From NCBI GenBank assembly GCA_021741065.1, contig JAIOYN010000003.1:1-54626 (forward strand): a stretch of DNA of 54,626 bases. Reading direction: 5' to 3'. Shown in pieces: positions 49,066 through 54,626 of this stretch. How positions within the stretch are numbered: the stretch's first letter is position 1; each line of letters opens with the position of its first letter. Position numbers and translations under genes: made by a program. The notes under the pieces were generated by a model. That model saw only the letters and a program-made list of their open reading frames with translations, was not told where the DNA came from and did no database searches. Source of the stretch: Sphingomonadaceae bacterium (lineage in GTDB: Bacteria > Pseudomonadota > Alphaproteobacteria > Sphingomonadales > Sphingomonadaceae).

Positions 49066-51777
49066 TTAAATCTTGTACGAGAAACGCAGTCCGATTGTGC
49101 GAGGACGCGATGTCGTCGTCCGCAGCTCACCATCGTTCCCGCTCTTGTAAAGCTCGGGACGCTCGTCGGTCAGGTTGTCACCAAACAACTCCAGACGCCA
49201 CTCGTCTTTCGAGACACCGATTGCTGCGCCGGCCGTGGTGTAGGAACCAAGGTTCTGTGCAGCCTTTACCGGCGCAATCACGTCACCGGGACGGACAGTT
49301 ACGCCGTTATAGGTGACAGGAATCGATGCCGCATAGCCCAGCGTAGGGTTCGACGATTGATAGCGAATGTCGACATTGTCGATGACGTCAGAGATGCTCT
49401 TGCCGACATAATGAATGCCAATTTGCGCGAACGGAGCAAGACCCGAGGACAGTTCCTTTTCCCAATGCAAACGCGCATTGAACTGGAATTTGGGGCTCAA
49501 AGCAAGCGGGCCACCAAGTGGACGGAGCACCTTCGAGCTTTTCCGGTACTTCGTCATTTCAGAGTCATTGTACGAAAATGCGCTGTTAAACGTCAATTCT
49601 GGGGTGGTACGCCACGTTACGTCGCCTTCCAGACCTCTGATCCGCGCATCAAGCAAGTTCGTGGTAAATGTTTGGTTCGAGATATTCTGATCGAAAACAG
49701 TAATTTGGATATTGCTCCAGTCGATCTGATACGCAGCGAAGTTTACCTGCAAACGGCGATCAAGTAGCGAGAATTTACCACCAACTTCATAGTTTTGAAC
49801 CTTGTCAGGTACATATGTACCCAAGCGCACAAAGTCAGCATTGGTCGGACAAATCGCACTTGGTACGCGGCACGGACGACGGTTGAAACCACCTGGACGG
49901 AAACCATCTGAGTAAGTCGCGTACACTAAGGAAGTGTCGTTCAGTCGATAGGTCAAATTGGCTTTGTACAAAGTGCCGCTATACTTCGCTGGAGATGCGT
50001 CAGCATAAAGCACGTTGAGGTTGGCGCTTACATTATACGTCGTGGGTGGCGTAGCTGCGGACGAATATGTTCCGGTAGTAGCGTTATATACGCCCCGCGA
50101 TCCACCAAAGCTGCCGTTCGACGAACCGTTGATCGAGGCCTCTTCGTCATAATAACGAAGACCACCGGTGAAAATCAGCTTTTCTGGAACGATATCAAAT
50201 GAAGCCTCGCCATAAACCGCTAACTGCTTATCTTGGCGTTGGATGTCATTGAAAAAGCCAACCTTGCCCGGACGGATGCTGGTATCATTCGCGTTTACCG
50301 AAGCATTTGGTGCCCGACGATAGATAAAGCCAGCGGCCTCTTGCAGATAGGACCAGTCGGTATTGTCGAACAATTTGTTATCATCGTAGAACAGACCAAA
50401 GGTACCGCGAAGACGCTTGTCAGCAGGCGTTGTTACGCGGAATTCGTGCGTCATGCGCTCAGTCCGGTTACGAACCTGATAGCTTTTGCTCGGCGCATAG
50501 CAAGTATTGCCGATATTGCCATTGTACGCTGCGGTATAATACACGCCGCGGTCGCATTCATAATATGGCAGATAAAGCCCGATGTTTGAATATCCGGCAT
50601 AATCGGCAACCTGCGTCGCACGATGCTTCAGGAAAGAACCAGTGTAGATCAAATCAAGCGCACCGAGACGACCGTTAACACCCCAAGTCGAGAGAGTTAC
50701 GCGATCGCGCAGTGAGTTATCATTGAACTTCGTTACCTGGAGGTCACCAACAGAGGGTTCAAAATCAAAGACACCATCGGTATCCAGTTCCTGACGCACA
50801 TGCATTAGATCGACAGACCAATCGTCTGTAACCTTCCAAGTCAGCGCGATACGGCCACCACGATAGGTTGCGTCGTTATAATTGTCTTCGACAAAGGCAT
50901 CATTGCGGATGGTTTGACGCGTCGGCGCACGATATAGGCTTCCGGTGCAGTTTGGCACTGCAGTAGTAGCCGTTGCTTGGCAAGACTGGATCGCACGCAT
51001 CACGAGTAAGGGGTTGCCCGTGGGCAACTTACCAGCAACGCCCACATTGCCGTTGAAAGGCATTTGGTATGTTGCTGCGACATTGTCGATGTAGCCGCCC
51101 TGCTGGTCGGTGTAAAACACAGCGCGAACAGCCAGCTTATCCTGAACGACGGGAATGTTGATGAACGCGTCGCCGGCAACACTTTCTTCACCACCCTTGG
51201 TGAAGGCATAGCTGGAGTTGAAACCAGCGCTGAACGCGCTCGTGTCTGGCTTATTCGTGATGTAGCGGACTGCACCGCCCATCGCGCTTGCGCCGAAGAG
51301 CGTACCTTGCGGGCCTGCCAAAACTTCAACGCGCTGAAGATCAACAGCATATAGGTCGAGGTTACGACCAACGAGTGATGCAGGTGCGTCGTTAATGTAA
51401 AGCGCGACCGTTGGCTGTGCTCCAGCAGTACCAGCGATTTGCAAGCCCGGCGAGTCTGTCGAAAGACCACGGATGAAGATGGAAGAAGCGCCTGGGCCAC
51501 GCGAAGCAGCGCGAACATTAGGCAAATACTCGATCAATTTTTCGAATTTGGTTACGTTGAGGTCGCTCAGCGCCTCACCGCCCAAAGCCGTAATGGCAAG
51601 CGGCACCCGATTAGACGACTCTTCACGGCGCGTTGCGGTAACAACGATGTCGGCAATGCCACGGTCCTGCTGTTCAGCAGCTTGCTGCGCAAATGCAGGA
51701 TTGATGCCGATACCGGCACTCGCCGACGCAATAACAAGCGCCGCTGTCGAAATTTTCAAATAACTTTTCAATTTCAT
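49066..51777 (-). CDS. TonB-dependent receptor
   Basis: Outer-membrane active-transport receptor, 903 residues. The ATG at 51777 begins a signal peptide ending near INPAFAQQAAE; the frame is open further upstream without homology. The TonB box-like ADIVVTATRREES is followed by the plug motifs PLAITALGGEAL and IFIRGLSTDSPGLQIAG, and VEVLAGPQGTLFGASAMGGAVRYITNKP. The barrel ends in IGLRFSYKI. The receptor type is of the broad substrate group of Sphingomonadales (not a siderophore type). It is upstream of the sulfotransferase-MFS-ALDH-enolase-GMC operon and probably imports its substrate across the outer membrane. Confidence 0.95.
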   Translation of the reverse strand: MKLKSYLKISTAALVIASASAGIGINPAFAQQAAEQQDRGIADIVVTATRREESSNRVPLAITALGGEALSDLNVTKFEKLIEYLPNVRAASRGPGASSIFIRGLSTDSPGLQIAGTAGAQPTVALYINDAPASLVGRNLDLYAVDLQRVEVLAGPQGTLFGASAMGGAVRYITNKPDTSAFSAGFNSSYAFTKGGEESVAGDAFINIPVVQDKLAVRAVFYTDQQGGYIDNVAATYQMPFNGNVGVAGKLPTGNPLLVMRAIQSCQATATTAVPNCTGSLYRAPTRQTIRNDAFVEDNYNDATYRGGRIALTWKVTDDWSVDLMHVRQELDTDGVFDFEPSVGDLQVTKFNDNSLRDRVTLSTWGVNGRLGALDLIYTGSFLKHRATQVADYAGYSNIGLYLPYYECDRGVYYTAAYNGNIGNTCYAPSKSYQVRNRTERMTHEFRVTTPADKRLRGTFGLFYDDNKLFDNTDWSYLQEAAGFIYRRAPNASVNANDTSIRPGKVGFFNDIQRQDKQLAVYGEASFDIVPEKLIFTGGLRYYDEEASINGSSNGSFGGSRGVYNATTGTYSSAATPPTTYNVSANLNVLYADASPAKYSGTLYKANLTYRLNDTSLVYATYSDGFRPGGFNRRPCRVPSAICPTNADFVRLGTYVPDKVQNYEVGGKFSLLDRRLQVNFAAYQIDWSNIQITVFDQNISNQTFTTNLLDARIRGLEGDVTWRTTPELTFNSAFSYNDSEMTKYRKSSKVLRPLGGPLALSPKFQFNARLHWEKELSSGLAPFAQIGIHYVGKSISDVIDNVDIRYQSSNPTLGYAASIPVTYNGVTVRPGDVIAPVKAAQNLGSYTTAGAAIGVSKDEWRLELFGDNLTDERPELYKSGNDGELRTTTSRPRTIGLRFSYKI

Positions 51778-51823
51778 TCCCCTCAACCATCCCCCCGACT
51801 TTGCGAGGGCTTTTAAACTCCAC

Positions 51824-51853
51824 GCTATAGACTGAAACTGGAGCCCTATGCAA
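51824..51853 (-). promoter_or_regulatory. Candidate promoter of the TonB receptor gene
   Basis: On the minus strand TTGCAT (51853-51848) and TATAGC (51829-51824) are 18 bases apart, about 45 bases before the start codon. This gives sigma-70-like spacing with partial consensus matches. Predicted by eye. Confidence 0.35.
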
Positions 51854-52012
51854 GCAACTGACCAAATTTTCGCGATTGGTAAAATAAATTCTTTAATCAA
51901 TTACATCATCTTCATATCGCGATTAGAAGACCTAATATATATCGGAACGAGTTGGTGAGTGCGGAGTTGGGCGGCTACGCGGTGCCGAATTTCTACAGGA
52001 GTGGGATATAAG

Positions 52013-52870
52013 ATGAAAACCGGCGCCGACTTTGTTTTACTGATCATGTGCGAGGACCGAAAAGGCATCGTCGCCGCTGTCGCCAACTCGATCGCCAGCC
52101 AGGATTGCAACATCGTCGAAAGCTCGCAGTATAGCGACGAAAATACCGGTCGGTTTTTTATGCGTATTGCCGTTTCGTGCACGGCCGAAACAACGATTAA
52201 GAGCTTTAGCGCCGCATTTATGCCCGTTGCGACCGCATTCCGGTTGGAATGGCGCATCCACGACCTGCGCAAAAAACTCCGCGCCATGATCATGGTGAGC
52301 CAAGGCGGTCATTGTTTGAACGACCTACTGTACCGCACCTCCACCAACCGGCTGCCGCTGGAAGTTACCAGCATCGTATCCAACCACTTGAATTGGCAGC
52401 GCCGCGCAGAGCATGAAGGCATAGCTTTTCAATATTTGCCGATCACGCCAGAAAACAAGCTGGAACAAGAAGCCAAATTGCTAGCGATGGTGGAGGAGCA
52501 GCAAGTCGATCTCATCATCCTCGCGCGCTACATGCAAGTCCTATCGGATCAGCTTTGCCGTAAACTGGATGGCCGTGTGATTAACATTCACCACAGCTTC
52601 TTGCCGGGTTTCAAGGGCGCGAAGCCTTATCACCGTGCGCATGAACGGGGCGTCAAAATGGTCGGTGCTACAGCGCATTATGTAACCGCTGACCTCGACG
52701 AAGGGCCCATCATCACGCAAGACGTGTCCATCGTTGATCATGCCGACACCGTCGACGATTTAATCGCGCAGGGCCAAGACACCGAAAGCCGGGTACTGGC
52801 GCGTGCGGTCAAGCTGCATTTAGAACATCGCGTGATGCTGAATGGCAACCGCACTATTGTGTTCAAGTAA
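52013..52870 (+). CDS. purU: Formyltetrahydrofolate deformylase
   Basis: Hydrolyses 10-formyl-tetrahydrofolate to formate and tetrahydrofolate, 285 residues. The N-terminal ACT domain (MCEDRKGIVAAVANSIAS) is followed by the formyltransferase domain with IVSNHLNWQRRAEHEGI and the catalytic triad Asn191, His193 and Asp229 (NIHHSFLPGF and LDEGPIITQD). The ATG at 52013 starts homology; the frame is open to 51959. It precedes glutathione-dependent formaldehyde dehydrogenase and formate dehydrogenase genes, so here PurU most likely releases C1 units as formate for oxidation rather than serving purine synthesis. Confidence 0.95.
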   Translation: MKTGADFVLLIMCEDRKGIVAAVANSIASQDCNIVESSQYSDENTGRFFMRIAVSCTAETTIKSFSAAFMPVATAFRLEWRIHDLRKKLRAMIMVSQGGHCLNDLLYRTSTNRLPLEVTSIVSNHLNWQRRAEHEGIAFQYLPITPENKLEQEAKLLAMVEEQQVDLIILARYMQVLSDQLCRKLDGRVINIHHSFLPGFKGAKPYHRAHERGVKMVGATAHYVTADLDEGPIITQDVSIVDHADTVDDLIAQGQDTESRVLARAVKLHLEHRVMLNGNRTIVFK

Positions 52871-52908
52871 GTTTCGCACAAATCAGACAATAATTGAGGA
52901 ATCCTAAT

Positions 52909-54021
52909 ATGAAGACCCGCGCAGCTGTTGCATTTGAAGCCAAGAAGCCTTTGGAGATTGTTGAGTTGGACTTGGAAGGTCCTAAGGCTGGCGAAGTGTT
53001 GGTGGAGATTATGGCGACGGGGATTTGCCATACCGATGCGTATACGCTGGATGGTTTTGACAGCGAGGGTATTTTTCCAAGCGTTTTGGGCCATGAAGGC
53101 GCAGGGATTGTGCGTGAGGTTGGCGCAGGCGTGACCAGCGTCAAGGCGGGCGACCATGTGATACCATTGTATACGCCCGAATGTCGCCAATGTAAGTCCT
53201 GCCTGTCGGGCAAGACCAACCTGTGCACCGCGATCCGCGCGACGCAGGGCAAGGGGCTGATGCCCGATGGCACCACGCGCTTTTCGTATAAGGGCCAGCC
53301 GATTTTCCATTATATGGGCTGCTCGACCTTTTCGAACTTCACGGTGTTGCCGGAGATTGCGGTTGCGAAGATCCGTGAAGACGCGCCGTTCCAGTCGAGC
53401 TGCTATATCGGCTGCGGCGTGACCACAGGCGTGGGCGCGGTGGTTAACACGGCCAAGGTGCAGGTTGGCGACAATGTTGTGGTGTTCGGCCTTGGCGGTA
53501 TTGGCCTCAACGTCATTCAAGGCGCGCGTCTGGCAGGGGCTGGCATGATTATCGGCGTCGATATCAATCCGGACCGTGAAGAATGGGGCCGCAAGTTCGG
53601 GATGACGGCGTTCCTCAATTCGAAGGGTATGAGCCGTGAGGATGTTGTCGCCGCAATCGTTCAAATGACCGATGGTGGTGCAGATTATACCTTTGACGCC
53701 ACCGGCAATACCGAAGTCATGCGCACCGCGTTGGAGGCCTGCCATCGCGGCTGGGGCACCAGCATCATCATTGGTGTGGCTGAAGCGGGCAAGGAAATCG
53801 CCACGCGTCCGTTCCAGTTGGTAACGGGCCGCAACTGGCGCGGTACCGCCTTTGGCGGCGCTAAGGGCCGGACCGATGTGCCCAAGATTGTCGACATGTA
53901 TATGACCGGCAAGATCGAGATTGATCCGATGATCACCCATGTCATGGGCCTCGAAGAAATCAACAAAGCGTTCGAATTAATGCATGCGGGCCAAAGCATC
54001 CGCAGCGTGGTGGTTTTCTGA
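52909..54021 (+). CDS. frmA: S-(hydroxymethyl)glutathione dehydrogenase / class III alcohol dehydrogenase
   Basis: Oxidises the formaldehyde-glutathione adduct with NAD to S-formylglutathione, 370 residues. The catalytic zinc ligands are Cys40 and His62 (GICHTD, GHEGAG) with Cys near 170 (YIGCGVTTG). The structural zinc cysteines are Cys92, 95, 98 and 106 ([16 protein letters not shown]). Glutathione-pathway specificity is supported by the class III pattern [15 protein letters not shown]. The ATG at 52909 has GAGGA 7 bases upstream. The formate dehydrogenase gamma gene begins immediately after its stop. No S-formylglutathione hydrolase is seen in the window. Confidence 0.95.
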   Translation: MKTRAAVAFEAKKPLEIVELDLEGPKAGEVLVEIMATGICHTDAYTLDGFDSEGIFPSVLGHEGAGIVREVGAGVTSVKAGDHVIPLYTPECRQCKSCLSGKTNLCTAIRATQGKGLMPDGTTRFSYKGQPIFHYMGCSTFSNFTVLPEIAVAKIREDAPFQSSCYIGCGVTTGVGAVVNTAKVQVGDNVVVFGLGGIGLNVIQGARLAGAGMIIGVDINPDREEWGRKFGMTAFLNSKGMSREDVVAAIVQMTDGGADYTFDATGNTEVMRTALEACHRGWGTSIIIGVAEAGKEIATRPFQLVTGRNWRGTAFGGAKGRTDVPKIVDMYMTGKIEIDPMITHVMGLEEINKAFELMHAGQSIRSVVVF

Positions 54022-54432
54022 ATGAAGTCCATCGCTGACATTTTGGTCGAGCATAAGGACAGGGAAGGTCCGCTCCTGCCCATTTTGCATGATGTGCAAA
54101 AGGGATTTGGCCATGTCAGCGAGGATGCCATGCGTGAGATTGCCAGCGCACTGAACCTGACCCGCGCCGAAGTGTACGGTGTCGTCAGTTTCTATCATGA
54201 TTTCCGCAAAGAAGCGGAAGCCCGCCCTGTTTTAAAATTGTGCCGTGCCGAAGCCTGTAAAGCGCGCGGCGTCGAGGCGTTAGTGCCCATCGCCGATAAC
54301 CAAAACCGCGTAAAGGTGGAGGCAATTTATTGCCTTGGATTATGCGCGGTCGGCCCATCGGCGATGGTGGGCGACACAGTCCATGCCCGTTTGGACGGTG
54401 CTAAGTTCAAAAGCTTATTGGAGGCCATGTGA
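54022..54432 (+). CDS. fdsG: NAD-dependent formate dehydrogenase gamma subunit (NuoE-like)
   Basis: A 136-residue 2Fe-2S thioredoxin-like protein of the NuoE family, carrying electrons to the NAD-reducing subunit. The four cluster cysteines are in LCRAEACKARG and YCLGLCAVGP, with EVYGVVSFYHDF before them as in the family. The start is directly after the frmA stop codon (TGA ATG, no gap). Placement next to frmA and before an FdsB-like gene identifies the formate-oxidation type rather than respiratory complex I. Confidence 0.9.
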   Translation: MKSIADILVEHKDREGPLLPILHDVQKGFGHVSEDAMREIASALNLTRAEVYGVVSFYHDFRKEAEARPVLKLCRAEACKARGVEALVPIADNQNRVKVEAIYCLGLCAVGPSAMVGDTVHARLDGAKFKSLLEAM

Positions 54433-54626
54433 CCGTCCGGATATCCGATGATGCGGTGGCCATCGCGTGCGGGGCCGACGAAGTTGCGGCCGCATTTATC
54501 GCAGCGGGCGTTACCGTCGAGCGCGTTTCAAGCTGGGGTATGCAATGGCTTGAGCCGTTGGTGGATATCGACGGCATCGGCTATGGTCCGGTGTCGGTCG
54601 ATCAGGTTGCGGACATTATGAACGGC
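54429..54626 (+). CDS. fdsB: Formate dehydrogenase beta subunit (NuoF-like), N-terminus (truncated by window end)
   Basis: The GTG at 54429 overlaps the fdsG stop by 4 bases (GTGA). The first 66 residues read MTVRISDDAVAIACGADEVA and WLEPLVDIDG, which resembles the N-terminal thioredoxin-like region of FdsB. The NAD/FMN-binding domain and iron-sulfur cysteines lie beyond the window, as should the catalytic molybdenum subunit gene fdsA. Confidence 0.8.
   Translation, partial: MTVRISDDAVAIACGADEVAAAFIAAGVTVERVSSWGMQWLEPLVDIDGIGYGPVSVDQVADIMNG

Noticed and set aside
52738-53940. A 400-codon open frame on the minus strand opposite frmA
   Set aside because: The antisense of a strongly conserved dehydrogenase; translation is rich in His/Arg/Ala with no recognisable domain.
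1-54626. tRNA, rRNA, CRISPR array, insertion sequence, prophage or attachment site
   Set aside because: No transposase, integrase or phage protein was recognised among the reading frames, no regularly spaced repeats were seen, and no cloverleaf or rRNA segment was noticed by eye; a covariance-model search would settle the RNA question.

Overview
The window reads as chromosomal DNA of an alphaproteobacterium, most likely a member of the Sphingomonadales (Sphingorhabdus/Sphingopyxis-like). This rests on recognised families rather than a database search: a CC_3452-family secreted protein, CarD, one bifunctional RelA/SpoT enzyme, an NDUFA12-type complex I accessory protein next to a DUF2155 lipoprotein and aat, a metal-ligand-variant HemB, many TonB receptors, a TPR-sulfotransferase, and spinster-type MFS carriers. 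Base composition is moderate and even. I see no rRNA, tRNA, CRISPR array, insertion sequence or prophage, and no gene-free stretch longer than about 240 bases.

Region 1 (1-28 kb) is mostly housekeeping: the end of an MFS carrier, fatty-acid genes (acyl-CoA dehydrogenase, hot-dog thioesterase, crotonase, HCCA-isomerase-like protein), an M23 peptidase, hemB, a gamma-carbonic anhydrase, and a Fur-box-preceded siderophore receptor. An ArsC-like protein, an orphan fatty-acyl-AMP ligase, recX, the (p)ppGpp synthetase/hydrolase, an HxlR regulator and carD follow. Next come a DUF393 protein with an unusual photolyase-like flavoprotein, a methyltransferase, DUF192, NDUFA12, DUF2155 overlapping aat antisense, purC, and an M16 peptidase.

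Region 2 (25.8-41.3 kb) is catabolic. It has an E1-only 2-oxoacid-dehydrogenase/transketolase-like protein divergent from an Lrp regulator and a beta-alanine:pyruvate-type transaminase. A tight minus-strand operon follows: two GcvT-fused FAD dehydrogenases of the dimethylglycine/sarcosine type, a Rieske oxygenase like betaine demethylases, and a quinone-oxidoreductase-like MDR protein. This looks like stepwise N-demethylation of a methylated amine. SDR, PlsC, 3-hydroxyisobutyrate-dehydrogenase-like and LysR genes come next.

Region 3 (41.4-51.8 kb, minus strand) is a TonB receptor, a strong terminator, and then an overlapping operon: TPR-sulfotransferase, MFS carrier, aldehyde dehydrogenase, an enolase-superfamily protein with a GTHG motif where relatives carry an Asp metal ligand, and a GMC alcohol oxidase/dehydrogenase. 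It looks like uptake and oxidation of an unidentified alcohol- or acid-bearing substrate.

Region 4 (52.0 kb to the end, plus strand) is a one-carbon oxidation module: purU, glutathione-dependent formaldehyde dehydrogenase and the start of an NAD-linked formate dehydrogenase operon (fdsG, fdsB). It would consume the formaldehyde and folate-bound C1 units that the region 2 demethylation genes should release.
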